Shown one piece after another: positions 12,537 through 24,700 of a stretch of 64,000 nt of DNA. The notes under the pieces are model-generated. The model did no database searches. It saw only the letters and a list, made by a program, of their open reading frames with translations, and was not told the origin of the DNA. Position numbers and translations under genes: made by a program. The DNA lies in the NCBI GenBank assembly GCA_004026145.2, contig CP034995.1:9238887-9302886 (forward strand), read 5' to 3'. This DNA is from Takifugu bimaculatus. Taxonomy: Eukaryota > Chordata > Actinopteri > Tetraodontiformes > Tetraodontidae. Within the stretch, counting starts at the first letter, position 1. Every line of letters starts with the position of its first letter.

Positions 12537-15500
12537 TTCTGCACCAAAGCTCGGCACATCTATGGAGGGAACGGGATGAAGAAACAAGTCCATTTAAGGA
12601 CACTGATAGAAATCCAAGCCGCATACTTTGAAATCCTGACTGAGAGATGTTACTTCGAATTACACAACAATAAAAAGAGTGAGCAGAGGGAAATTTGCCG
12701 CAGTACAAAGCCTGAATGGTTGAGTAACGTTAAGGTCAGCCTTAGTCCGGACAGATCGCAAAGTTTTAGGTAGCACGATAAATATGTAATACTGCAACAA
12801 AATAAATGTTGTTGTCAGTCTGCTAATATTCACCCTTTTAACCAATGGTGCTTTCTGTTGTGGCTTGATAAGAGAGGGGCCGTTACTCAGCAGTCAAGGC
12901 ACAACCATTGCCACTAGCCTCTGTTAGCAACTCTGTGCCAGAACGAGGAAAATGCTAATGTCTGCCTCCGCTGCCAATCACCTCATTGAAGGGGGAAAAA
13001 AGACGCTAAGTGAGAGTGGCAGATCCGGCGAAAATATTTGTCTGCTTCCTGGCAAGAGGAAAAGCAGTCGGCCGAGGAGAAAGTCTGAGCAAAGCGGCAA
13101 GAGAGGACAGCAGAGGAGGGAAAGGAAAATGGGAAGGATAAAAAAAGGAATGGAGGGAAGGCAGGATGCCAGGCTTTCTGCAAATGGCACACGCCTACAC
13201 TAACACGTTGTGCTGGTGCCGTAAACTTGTTCAACAAAATAAAACAAGAGCATGAGTGGGTGCGTGGCCTCCTCGTGGCTCCTCACGTAGCTTGTTAAAG
13301 TTAAAGCATTTCATTGTGACGAATCCCAGAAGAAAGCTGCCGGGAAAGATGGAGTGGAGCCTTCGAACTTTTGCTTTTCACCCCCCCCCCCCCCCCCGCT
13401 CCCACATCTCTCCCTCCCCTCTTCGCCAAATCGGATATGAATATCAACAAAGTCACATGACAAAATACAGGGCAAAAATATCTCTTCTCAGAGGAGGACT
13501 GGGATGCTTAGGGGGTCAACGTCAAATGCTAAATACAGTTGAACAACCAAATTAGCGTTTGCGTGACATTTTCGTTTTATTTTTGGAACTGATATTTTCG
13601 CTAACACGATTGTTCCCGATGCCTTCGATGCAATCGTATACGACCTATGTGAATAGACTGTGCATGCTCTTTATGGCCTCCTTGGGGGGGTCTCCCCCCA
13701 GACCTGGATTAGGGCATCTGTGGTGTGCCTGTGCTTTGACTTGGTGACGGCGGATGCAACCATATATGAAGTATCAGAGGTCTTGCACCAGGCACCAGGA
13801 GCCCGGTGGTTTGACAGTCGGTTGAAGAATCTCCTCTCGGCCAGCTGCACCTTTGGCTGGCATCTCTGCAGCCCTCTCAGGATGTGCCCCCCCCCCCCTC
13901 AGCCCACCAGTGAGAATAACCAAACTGGAGGATGTCCAGGGAGCTGATCATTCCCCACGGCGTCTCCAGACTCTCTCGCATCTGTCACATGTGATCAAAG
14001 TAAACCTGCTGTGATCTGAACTGGGCACCAGTGATAATCTACATGGTGATGCTGCCAGTCTGGGGGGGGGACGTCCACACAAGTGGCCTGCTGGAGCTCG
14101 TTATGGCTGTAGGACAGCAGGTCCTGTGACGTGGTTGATACCCTTCCGTGGCCCCCTGCCTGTCTCCTGTGAACCATCTGGACATGGCATGAATGGATGT
14201 GCCATCTTGGAGGAGATGTACTTCCAGGGCAACCTCTGTGGACTCCGGTGGGAAGAAATCTGCGGGGATTACACCTTTTTTTTTACGGAGCAGTGGATGA
14301 ACGCGTTGGGAATAGCACCAATCTAGCATTCACCAGGGTACCGATCACATCTACTGTTGCCACGCAGCCCTAAACTGGCAGAGCTGAGGAGCTATTTAGC
14401 TTCTCTGGAAGATTTTAAGAGGAATAAATAAATAAATCTATGAGCAGCACACTGAAAATGTGGGATTAAAAAAGGGTGTGACATTCGACTGAGCAAATAT
14501 CCTGAAACTTGAGCATGAGCTTGTGTAATCTCTCAGCAGATGTTGAGCCAGCAGTTTCTGGAAGGCTTGTTTGGGGCTGATAGGGAGAACCACGGGTCCT
14601 GGGCGATCTCTCCAATGAGTTCTCCCGAGCACGCACGCATATGAATATAGAGCACGCGTAACCGACCTGCAGCCCCGTTTGATGCTTGGTGCCAGATTTA
14701 GCCGCACAGCGACACAATCAAACTCATTTTCCCTGCATATTTTAAGATGTTTACCAAATACTTATTGACAAATTGCTAATGGAGGAGTGGAGGTGACCCC
14801 TGTGGAGAAAGGGAAAGCAGTTGTCGTCCCCTGAGACGAAAGCTCGGCTGGCACGTCAGATGAATGTCAGCACCTGCAGTTATTACCTCCAGGCTCTGAA
14901 TAATGATTCGAAATTGCGCTAAGCCTTGAAGGGAACTCGAGCAGATAATTATTACCCTTCAAACATGTTATGTGACACCTCAGCTCAGGCGCTGGCTGCC
15001 AGACAAGGCTCTTCATAGACGTAAGGCGAGGATTGATACCGGACCGTTGGGGCTTCCTTCTTATTGTTTAACAAATGACCCGGTTCTAGCAGTCGTCACA
15101 GGGGGGACCCCCTAAGGATTAAGAGAGTGTGAACACTATTAAAGACACAAGGAGCATGTGGAGGCCTGCGGATGAATTAAGCCCATTACCCCTCCCTGAC
15201 GTCAGGTACCAGTGGGTTCAGACGCGCCGACACCGACTGCTACACGGGATGTTGCGCGATCATGCCTGAACCTGTCAGACCCGGCTGAAGTGGCGAGTTC
15301 GCAAACCCGTAAGGCGTCTGGTGGCCTAATGAACGGCGGCACGTGTTGCCAGACATGCAGCGAGGCTGCCAAGACTATCAGATTAAGTCCCGGCACCGTG
15401 CGGAACACTGACGCGCGCTTGGTGTCAAGATTTGAGATCACATCAGAGAAATGGCCACCGTGCCATCAGGACTACGCCAAGAGTTTAGTCTTGTATTTAT

Positions 15501-18500
15501 TATTACACAGTTGAATATCAACACAATGCTAAGTCAGAGCAGAGGGAAGACTCTTTCTCATCTCTGTTTATCCAAAAACCACCCGCTATTATCCAATAAT
15601 TAATTTGAGGGTATGCAAAATACCAGCTTCCTCTGCTGTTATTCATTGTTGTCAGTGCAATGATCTTGATTTCAGGCTCGTGTATATTAGAAACTCACTT
15701 CATCAGCATAGCTCTCTTCCCCAATAGCTTATAAATTCCTCCTCCTACCTCTGCAACAACACCACAAGCAGCCGGCGAGCAAACAGGTTTTACATTTTAT
15801 TCTGCAGAAAACTTCAAATTATGCACAAATAGGTGTACAAGAACATTGATTTCTTTTTAGATTTCTGACACATTTCTGTTTTCAAATGATTCTAAATGAG
15901 GTTAAAATGCACATGATGGGTTTCTTTACTACTTATTACTGGTTTTGTAAGAGCGATCAGGTTGTTTCGTGAGCTCACATCAGTAACATTTATTTAACTG
16001 AAAGGGTTGTATTGAGTTTTTGAGGGCCGATAAGCCGGCGCGAACACGTGGCTGGCATCAGTTAAAGACAACTGAAGCGCAACACTGTCAGAGTAAACAT
16101 TAAAGCAGAGGCAGCAGAAACAGTGTGAAGGACAGACCCCCTTTTTAACAGAATGGTGAGTGTGAGTCGGTCCTTAATCTCAACTCTCCGTCTTTGCTAC
16201 GTCAACCTCGAGATTAAAACTGTCAGTTTCTCATCAAATTAGCTTTCATTTAGAGTCAGGGAACACGTCCATTATAAATACAGCCTTCCTAAAATGAAAC
16301 ATCCAATAATATGCCTCTACACTCTATACAAATGATCTGTTAAAGCTTGTAAGTCTTGTTCAGTCAAACAGTTTACGTCTGCATGAAGTGTGTGTGGCGT
16401 CCTCCAACCAATAAGACCAAAATAGCCTGTTGGTCCAATTCTCTGAGGCGTCGCAGGAGAAGGGTTCCAGCACGAGTGCCATTGCTGGCAGCGGGGGGGC
16501 CGCAGCTGCTACTGTTACTTGGGCAGCGGTCGGGTTAACAGACAGATGTGGTTTCAGTATGAAAACGATCTCCTACGGTCTGCGCCTGGAAACGCCTCGT
16601 TGGCTTTATCCTCATTCTGACACGGAAGATTTCGGAAGCTATTCCGGATGCACTGACCAGTTTCAACTACTTCTGCGTGTATCGATAAGCTGTCTGCTAT
16701 TTCATCTTTATTTACCATTAGCTACAAATAAACAGCAGGGTTTGATTTAAATATCCGTCCAAGGGACGATGTCTTTGTCTTCAGGTTGCTGAGATTTCAG
16801 TGCTTATCCCAAACCCTGCGAATCCAAACAAGACCCAAGTGTGCCGACATAAACTGGCTCCAGACTATTATTTGGAAGCTCTGGTATGTACTACTTACCA
16901 CCTGACAGCTCGCTGTCAACACTGGCTAACAATACGGCCTAGCGTGAGGGCTGGGGTTTATTTTAGCTAACGTCTTGGGCTGCACGGCAGGAACTCTGCA
17001 GTGCTCGCTGCAAAAGAAAAAAGTGGCAATGAAGAGCCGCGCAATGTTGTTTAGCTACTAATTTGTTGCCAAGCATAATGTATGCAGCTACAGTATACGG
17101 TGGAACGAAGCGATCCCGCCGGCAACGACCGCGAAGGACCCTTCAGGCCTCGATGGATCAGACTGGAACGCGCTCTAAATGGCAATAAGTGAAAGGGACC
17201 AGGTAATAAATGGCTTTTCTGCTCCTGCGCGGTCTCGGGGGGATATTCTGGAAATGAATTAATATTGAAGAGGGACTCGGGCTCAGGCGAGTTTATACCC
17301 ATAAAAATTGGCAAATTATGGCCACGTTGACAGGCCCCTCCATCAGCCCAGGAGTTAATAACATGCAATATTATGCTGCTAGATGGGAGTAAATGATAAT
17401 TACACAAAAGACCCTGCACGAATTAAATGTTAAAACCCCCAGACATCTCATTGAAACATAAGCTGCCACATGGGCTCAAGCAATGGTGATGAGAGGCGGT
17501 CAAAAAAAGCAATAACATCAAATCTGACGATTTACTTCTCGCCAGGATCCCAGATATTCAAATCTGCGCCCTTTGAAACATTTTGGAACACAGAAGAAAG
17601 CTGATCTGACAGAGCCAAGGAGGCCGGGGGTGTATCTCCAGATGTCAGACTCTATCAATAGGCAGGTGAAATATGGCTGAGAAGTCTGAAAGGGGTTTTC
17701 TTTTTTCTTTTTTAAATATGCGTGAACTCGATTTCAATAACAATTGTGCATTGAGGGTATATATACGTATAAAAAAGAACAGAACGTGAAACATGAAAGA
17801 AAACCTTGCTTTGTAGTCTTTGGAGAAATAAAGTGACTGCGTTTTTTGTTGAAGAAATTTAGCAGCGGGGGTTGGGGTCTGTGTTTGAACAGACTTCAGT
17901 CCGATTCTGGGGGGATAAAAACGCCTCCGATGCTGCGAGGAAGTGACTCCACAAGCACCGCAGTTTGGAACCACGGCTCTAATTGTCATTGGAGAGGCTG
18001 CCAACATTAATCATGCTCCCCCTTCAGATGCACCTATGGGCAAAGGTGTCGGGCACGTTTCCCGGGCCCTGGCACCTCTCCACGCCTCTGTCTTCGCATA
18101 CTTGGCTGGGTCGTGTTTGAACACGAAGCAAGGGGAGACGTGCTGTCATTTTAGACCAGACAAGAGTCGCTTCTAGGCTTTTTCCTGCACGTGTAACCAA
18201 AAACAGTGTTTTCAGGCCGCAAACATGTGAACAATTACCCCCCGTGTCACAGTTTTAAAGTTTTAAGACTGGAAAAGGATGCGCATATGCGCGTTGGGAG
18301 ACACGTCTGCGCAATCAACACGTTTCCAGTCGGACCGAAATGCAGCTCCGCACTTTGGAGGCGTAAATACGCACTCCGGCATGCGCGGCGGCCAATAAAA
18401 CAGTCAGTTAAATACAAATAAGTGCGCAAAACGCCGTGGGAGCTTGATCCGAACTCAACGACGGTGCTGCGCGTCCTTACCTGCCGTTGAAGTCCGCACT

Positions 18501-18551
18501 TGCTCCAAAGCAGCAGCAGCATAACATCACCAACTTTATCCATAAACCCAT
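5066..18551 (-). CDS. npnt: Nephronectin, N-terminal part (coding exons 1-3), gene continues past left edge
   Basis: Nephronectin is a secreted basement-membrane protein that binds integrin alpha8-beta1, with EGF-like repeats, a linker carrying RGD and a C-terminal MAM domain (family knowledge). Three joined exons are visible: 18551-18481, 11596-11496 and 5158-5066. They encode a short hydrophobic signal peptide (start MGLWIKLVML, then a run of four Cys), the conserved segment FNGRWPRQ...LCRYGARVDCCWGW, and the first EGF-like domain (CKHGECVGPDKCKCHPGFTGKTC). Splice phases agree (AG/G at junction 1, phase 1 at junction 2, phase 1 at the end). The start ATG at 18551-18549 opens the signal peptide and is followed 69 bases later by a GTAAGG donor. 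The later EGF repeats, RGD linker and MAM domain must lie left of base 1. The upstream neighbour gstcd is on the same strand, as in other vertebrates. Confidence 0.93.
5392..5424. repeat. Perfect inverted repeat with 14-base arms
   Basis: ATTAATGATGATGG, a 5-base loop, then its exact reverse complement. Located in npnt intron 2. Each arm ends in an ATTA homeodomain-type core. Confidence 0.85.
9096..9153. repeat. CA-rich microsatellite
   Basis: Imperfect (CA)n with CG and TG breaks in npnt intron 2. Confidence 0.85.
11496..11596 (-). CDS. npnt: npnt coding exon 2
   Basis: 101 bases between a CTACAG acceptor and a GTGAGT donor. It encodes RWPRQMASSNGLCRYGARVD and then CCWGWTRRSWGHCQ, the Cys/Trp-rich N-terminal module conserved in nephronectin and EGFL6. 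No frame disruption. Confidence 0.93.
12510..12536. repeat. A27 homopolymer
   Basis: An uninterrupted run of 27 A in npnt intron 1. The sequence before it does not resemble a retroelement or processed gene that I recognise. Confidence 0.9.
13640..14240 (-). mobile_element. Decayed Tc1/mariner-like transposase relic
   Basis: Read on the minus strand, fragments in different frames resemble fish Tc1-like transposases: LLQDGTSIHAMSRWF (helix-turn-helix part, near 14160-14205), LLSYSHNELQQATCVDV (near 14065-14115), and a C-terminal piece with ALIQVWGE and EAIKSMHSLF-like residues (near 13650-13725). Frameshifts, stops and a C-rich insertion break it, and no intact terminal inverted repeats were identified. 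It is dead. Family assignment rests on pattern memory and could be another DNA-transposon clade. Confidence 0.5.
18481..18551 (-). CDS. npnt: npnt coding exon 1 (signal peptide)
   Basis: Encodes the start Met, a hydrophobic segment with four consecutive Cys codons, and ends in ADFNG plus two bases of an Arg codon before the donor GTAAGG. It matches the start of vertebrate nephronectins, where signal cleavage precedes (E/D)F(D/N)GRWPRQ. Confidence 0.9.
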
Positions 18552-19100
18552 GATATCGCGCCTGCGGTTGGTGCTTCCAGTAATCCAAAAAGGTGAGGAA
18601 ACCACGGAGGACGAGGACGGGGTTTCTTTGGCGCACGCTGAAGGCGCACAGGTGGGACGCGCTTTGCCGGCGTTTCTCCAAACTGGTCGGTGTTCGGGAG
18701 GTGTTGGAGTGGAACCAGTGCGCAGTCTGGAAGTGGCGATGTTTCTGTGCGCGTGTTGGTGTGTGGCGGAACGCACTCTGTCGGGAAGAGAGCGCACAGC
18801 TCCCGACCCTTCTTTCTCCGTCTACACAGACAAGTTCAGCCGGCGGAGCCTCCAGCCAGCAGCCCCTACTGCAGTCAGATCTTTATCTCCGCGCTTTTTG
18901 TTCCCGGACGACCAGCGGCAGATAATCCCCCCGCTGCGTATCCGGGACGGAACGCGACGTCACGACCCGAGCAGCCAACAGGAGCCTCCAGACGCAGCTC
19001 GGAGGGGCTCATGCTCCGCAAAGGCTCCCAATAATTGCGCGCAGCCTGCTGAGACACGCAGGTGCATCGGCCACCCAGGTAGATGGTGCTGAATTTGGAG
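18552..19100 (-). promoter_or_regulatory. npnt: CpG-rich 5' region of npnt
   Basis: The 550 bases upstream of the npnt start are much richer in CpG than the introns on either side, consistent with 5' UTR and promoter. A near-CRE (TGACGTCG on the minus strand) sits at about 18954-18963. No clear TATA box was identified. The long open frame crossing this segment on the plus strand is explained by the GC-rich composition. Confidence 0.45.
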
Positions 19101-21493
19101 GAGGACGGAAAGATAAGGATAACAAAACACCAAAATGGGCGTTTGAGACAGGAGACAGCGTTGCAATTAAGGCACAATCACTTTATCGGGGCTGTAATTA
19201 CACCTCGAAAACAGCTTTTCATTTTCTTCTCAAACATGTTACAGTTGAGACTGGAAAAACACACAGCATAAGAAAGTATCGTATTTCCCCCAACACCTGA
19301 CGTCTTCTCACCACCAATTACGGTAATTGATTTGTGGGAATAAACGTTTTTATTGCTGCTCCAGGTGAAACGTGAAATCACCGAGTTCCACGCATTGTTT
19401 TTATATTTAACAGCACTTTTTGACTCAGGGATGAGCCGGTCACCTCCAGAATCAAGAACAGATAATATCTATCTGCACACAAAGGCTAAAAAAAAGATCA
19501 GATTGGTGCAAGCGACTGATCGACGCGTCAGCCCTCTGGGCCACCGTAGCCTTTAATGTCTCATTGATCAAACAAAGCAGAGTTATCTGGCTGATTGAGG
19601 ATAAGAATGTGGTTCAATCTGTGACACTATGTTTGTGAGGACTTTCACAGACGTAAACACCCCTCGACCCCTAACCTTTACCCTCAATTCTCACCTTAAA
19701 ACCAAGTCTGAAGTCTGCAAAAGGCTTTTCTTTTCCGGTCAGCTGGTTTCTCCAAATGCAATGAACACAGACTCTGAATAACAAGAGCTAGAACAGTCAG
19801 TGTTCATTGGATTGATTGCTTCTGTACTCCCGCTTGCATCATGCGTGGCTCCGTGCCCACAGCTCTCACAATTTAAGCCACTCAACAGAATAATAATAAG
19901 ATAATAAGGAATAAATGGAAAACGGCTAATTCTCTGTAATGGAGAGGAGATTAATGAGTTGCAAGTTTGGCGTTCACGCTGGCTTTGTTGAGTCCCGTCA
20001 GCGGCCCCGTGATCAATATCTGCGGGCCGTCCAGGGGCCGGACGCCTCAAGAATGAAGCCGTTGAAGTTATGCAGTAAATCATCGTTTTCATGACTGTGC
20101 AAATAAAAATGTGATGATGAATCACATTTGAAAATGATCCTGATCACGGAAACTGTTTGAGGGCCTTGAGGGAGTTTTCCTGTACAAACATGTATTAACT
20201 GTTTTATTAAGCAAACATGTTTCCAGGATTTTGTGACGATTTAAGCGCAGCGGCGCCGTGGGTTACTGCTAAATTTAACTCACATCTGAGTAAACAAGGC
20301 AACGCTGGGCAACAGAACGCGGGAAAACGAGGCCAAAAAGGCCGATTCTTAAACGGGAAACCTGCGGATGAAAGCCAACATTTGCAAAGTGGTTTATAAT
20401 CAATAAAAACCTCCGCTGGGTGCATCGCTGGAGGTGCAGGAAGCCTCTGAAATCACAATAAAAAGACACCTCTTCAGCTCATCCCCCCCCCCCCCCGTTT
20501 TCTAAACAGTCACCTTCCAACCCTGCGCTTCACAAAAGTCTCTCAGCTTTACGTTGGATTCACTTCTCTCTCCCAACTGCCGTCTTTCCAATAATGTCGG
20601 CTTGTGCCGCGCCACTGGCGCAAATATCCCCATTTGAAACGGTTCCAGCGTTCGGAGGGAGCCGCGTCTGTGTCCGCTCACCCCAGGATAGATTGGTTCC
20701 CCCGGCTGAATTCAGATGAGGGGCTGGAAAACCCACCTCGCCTCTCATCTCCTCCTTTTCTCCCCCCCCCCAGCCGTCTCAGGGATCCGCAACAGGCAGC
20801 CGAGAGTGACAGACGGAGATTTACAGTAAAAAACAAAAACAGGTAACTGTTTTCAGCTGCCTCCAGTGAATGAAACCCCGCGGTGTCCCTGATCCTGGGA
20901 GCGGCCCGTCTGATGCTGCCAACCTCTCAACAGTTTGCATCTAATCAGACGCCGACCTTTTCACCGCCGCCATAAAATATTCAGCGATACGGAACATATG
21001 AGGGAAAGCGAACGGCTTTCGTCCTTTATGAGGGATAATCAGTTCCCCTGTAGAATAATGGCAAATGCGCGCATTTATCTCTCAGGGCGGCGAGGCGATT
21101 ACTTCTCCAGCCCATCCCCAACAGCTGATTTTTGTTTTTTACCCAGAATCCCTCTGAGGACGTGGGAAAAGCCCGCCGGGGGTGGAACGCAGAAGTCCGT
21201 CCTCTCTTTACAAAGGCAGCGCGTGGAGGGAGGAGGCGGCTGGTTTTGTTTGTGGCGCGCAGCTCCAGCTGCTTGTGTTGATCTTGACAGGTTGATATCA
21301 CAGTTTAGGGAGAAGACAAAGCCAATGGAACAGTTGGAGGGGGACTGGAGCGCTTTCATAATTGAGTGTTCTTAACTACAGCGAGGGCTGCAGTCGGCCC
21401 CCGGAGGCAGGCGCCCATATGCTTGTCATTTCCAAAAATCATGGCGTTGTTGGCACGGCTTCGGCCGGAGGGAGACTGCAGAGTAAACAAATG
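19101..21493. other. Intergenic DNA between npnt and gstcd
   Basis: Non-coding. Contains a short copy of a dispersed repeat with a CCCTAACC-like core (about 19620-19715) and a C-rich run near 20483-20497. Nothing else can be supported. Confidence 0.6.
19618..19715 (+). repeat. Dispersed repeat with degenerate telomere-like core, copy 1
   Basis: The segment has TTTGTGAGGACTTTCACAGA followed by a run of CCCTAACC/TTACCC-like hexamers and ACCTTAAAACC. Similar pieces recur at 45228-45300, 54535-54780 and, in inverse orientation, 63135-63310. It appears to be a dispersed repeat family. Confidence 0.45.
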
Positions 21494-21499
21494 TTTATT
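21494..21499 (-). terminator. gstcd: Candidate polyadenylation signal of gstcd
   Basis: AATAAA on the minus strand, about 65 bases past the gstcd stop codon. It is the nearest canonical hexamer and would give a short 3' UTR. No transcript evidence is available. Confidence 0.45.
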
Positions 21500-21562
21500 A
21501 CATCCATCTAAACAGGCAGGTAAATGTTCTTTATGAAATGGAGGTAATTTGGTGATACAGTT

Positions 21563-21747
21563 CTAAATATGAGCTCCTGCTCGGCTAACGGCGGACTTCA
21601 GCCCACTTGACTCCGGCGGCCGTCCAACCAGCATGTTGTTCTTTGGCGAGCAGCTTTCGGGCTCCATGGTCATGACCTGCACGGAGTACCCGTGAGTCTC
21701 GGCGGCCCAGGAGCGGTCCAAGTCCACCAGCCCCATACACTGTTTAC
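21563..21747 (-). CDS. gstcd: gstcd coding exon 11 (C terminus)
   Basis: Encodes GKQCMGLVDLDRSWAAETHG, YSVQVMTMEPESCSPKNNML and then a fish-specific tail of about 23 residues ending at the TAG (21565-21563). Human ends soon after NNMIVG, so the tail is longer here. Confidence 0.92.
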
Positions 21748-24700
21748 CTGGGGGGGACCAGAGTGGAAAAATGTGCCGATATTACAGTGATAATCAAGTT
21801 GATACTTAACTGCCCCTGTTGTATTTCAATGTCTCATAATGTCTTAAAATGTCCCATTTAAATATTGAATAATCAATCTTGACAGGAGAACGTTCACATC
21901 TAAAGGTGAAAGTCAAATTTTAGGCTAAATATTAAAAAATATGGAAGTAATGGAAGTAGCCAAATGTATCAATAGGTTCATTCAGTGTTAGCTCTGTGCT
22001 AACATTAAAGGGATTGTCACTGACATGCTAACAAATATTAGCGCGACAAGAAAAACAAAACATGAACTCTTAAAAGGAATCAGCCAGTTAGCTTTTACAT
22101 GTACAGAAGGTGCCTGTGACAGAACATTTGTGAGTAATTTAATTAGAAGGTACTGTATGTTTATGTTAGTCGATGGAGGCGGGCAAATCTTAAATAAATA
22201 TCTGACAATCTGTAAACGAGGTATTGTTTACATTGCTGGAGAGATACGGGTCCCAGCTCTGGTTTATATCTGAGCTTCGAAAACAGACAGAAGCTGTGAA
22301 CAGAAGCATATCAGAGCATCGGTGACAGGTAACGGCGGGTGTGCCTGAAAGCTTTGGGGAGCTGGCTCAGGTTCAGCGGGGAGCTGAGATAAACTGGAGA
22401 GCCGCCTCAGCGGAGAGTGAAGCGGCCCTCCCGGAGCTTCCAGGATGACTAAAACACCTCCCTCCGAGCCCGACAACACCGACGCTGCAGCTGTTTGCCG
22501 CAGCTGTTTTCGTCACATTGGTGGAATCCCCGTGTGAACGTTTTTAACAAGACTTTTTAACAAGTCCAGCAGCGTTTTTTTTTGGATCACGCCGTTAGAA
22601 ACACAGCACAGGAAACAGGGTTTAGGATTTAAGTGGGTCAAACTGTTACCGAGACAAGAGTGGAATGAACTTTTAGGTGTTTTCAGGAGTGTTTTGGTGT
22701 CCTACCTATCAGTCGCCGTTCTGGAGGGAGCTGGACAGCAGTTTGGTCTGCAAAGCGGCAAAGAATCATGTGTTCCTGAAACAAGACAACATGAGCGCTG
22801 TAAATAACAACAAGGTCTCGCACAAACTGCCTTTTCTTCTTCTCTGAACGACCCGTTAGGTTAAACTGTACGGTGACATGCACAGGCATGAATCAGCCCC
22901 GCGTTCATCCTAAATGTTTATGCCATTACATCCTCACATCCAGCTGTGGGGGAGCCGAAAATGAGCACGTACTGGGACGGAGGCAGGAAAACCTTCCAGC
23001 AGGTCTCATAATTCACCGTAGGAGCTCAGGTGCTTTACTGCCGTTTCAGCCTCATAACTCAGCAACAGTGACGTGGCTGCGAGCCCATCACTGAACCATG
23101 TGAACCCCTGCATGCCGTAGGTTCTGCATGTTGTGGATTCTATTAAAGCTGCATCTCATGTCGTCACTGGAGGCTGCTCATAGGTGCCCATTATGGGCTA
23201 AACGAACGCTGCTTTCAATGGAAAGAAGCTGCTGGCGAAACAGGAGAACAGTTAAGGTTTTTGCCCCCCCCCCTTCCTCCCGGCACGTGGATGAGGTCAC
23301 AAAGTGGGTGCTTAAAGTTGGAGCTGAGGGCCAAATATTTCACCCCATTAGCTGTTTATTCCAGCGGAGCGCCATTTGTTAGCGCGCAGACTGGAGGAGT
23401 TCACAACAGACTGAAATAGGTTTTCTATTTTTTTTTTTGGATGATGCAGCTTTATTTCTGCCTTTTCAGCTTTTGGGAGGGTGTTCGGAGGGGAGGAAGA
23501 GTATAAATGGAATATAAAACTTTCCCGCTGTGGGGAGATGGGAGCCACGGCCTGTTTGGGCGTCTCTAAACCAATATGGTTGTGCGGTCTCGTGTGTATT
23601 CAGGAGCGCAGACGGGGAAAAAAAAGAAGTTGGAAGCCATCCACTGTTGTGACATGTCAACTCTTGAGGTTGCCATGGTGAGGACGTGCAGAAACCTCTG
23701 CACAGACGTTTCCTGGGGGCACTGACAGGCCCCATTTATCATGACGGGCCCTCCGGTCGGGTGCTGCGACTGAGCTGGAGTGATGAGGACCTGTAGAACT
23801 GTAACTGATTTTATGAGTGGATGTTTACGTGTGTGGAATGGTGCAAACTAGCATTTAGAGCATTTAGAGGATTTATATTCAACCTGCTTTGATTGTGTTG
23901 GCACTTTCACACCAGAGCTGTTGGCTCTGCTTTAAATGGACCAGAGCAAAAGCTCAACTGAACTCTGATGCGGATCAAACAAGCTAACTCTGGTACGCCT
24001 GGGTCTCGGTTCACCCGTAAGTGAACTCTGGTGCGTTACCCTTACAGTCTAAATGCAAGCGGACTCTCTAGCTAAGCCGGGAGTGGAATCGAACCAAAGA
24101 GAGATGGATATCCGTGTCGTACTTTCAGGCGATCTAATTTTTTTAAAAGCACTTGAGATGGGGTCAGTGTTTGTCTCTGCGGAGTGTTAAAGTGAACCAA
24201 ACCAAATGAATGATCGAATGAGTCCCCGAATCAAATGATCTGAGGACACAGCTGATGACACGGGATGCCTGGACGGAACGTACCATCTGAGGAGGATTTG
24301 AGGGAACCTCAGTGGAGGGAAGAGCTGAGTACAGGCATGCTGGAGGATACCATTGGAGGATTGAGGAACCTCAGGGAGGACGAGTCAGACGAGACCTCCA
24401 AGCTCCGCAGTTGTAAAATCTGCCTCTGCATCAGTTACAGATGCAGGATTCTAATAACCTGCTTGAAAAACATTCAGAAGATTTTAATACATATAAAAAA
24501 AATCCTTATTGTATCCATAGAAAAGTCCAATAAAACAATGACCCTGTAAAAGTGAGCTGTACTTCAGGGTTCTGCACTTGATGCTTGTGCCTGAGAGCAA
24601 ATAAAAACCAGGCTGAGAAGGAGCTGAATGTCATTTCAAAGCCTACCTTATAGGTCAGAGTTCCTTGGAACCTTTTGCTGCAAGACAGAAAAACAAGAGA

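Larger units (their letters stand above)
11597..18480. other. npnt intron 1
   Basis: Non-coding. Contains an A27 run (12510-12536), a C run (13381-13397), a decayed Tc1-like transposase relic (about 13640-14240) and a short palindromic CpG motif GCGCATATGCGC near 18280-18292, not far inside the gene from exon 1. No other supported feature. Confidence 0.7.

Noticed and set aside
18487..19092. 201-codon open frame on the plus strand over the npnt 5' region
   Set aside because: Lies in CpG-rich promoter DNA opposite npnt exon 1, with no recognisable domain. Composition explains it.
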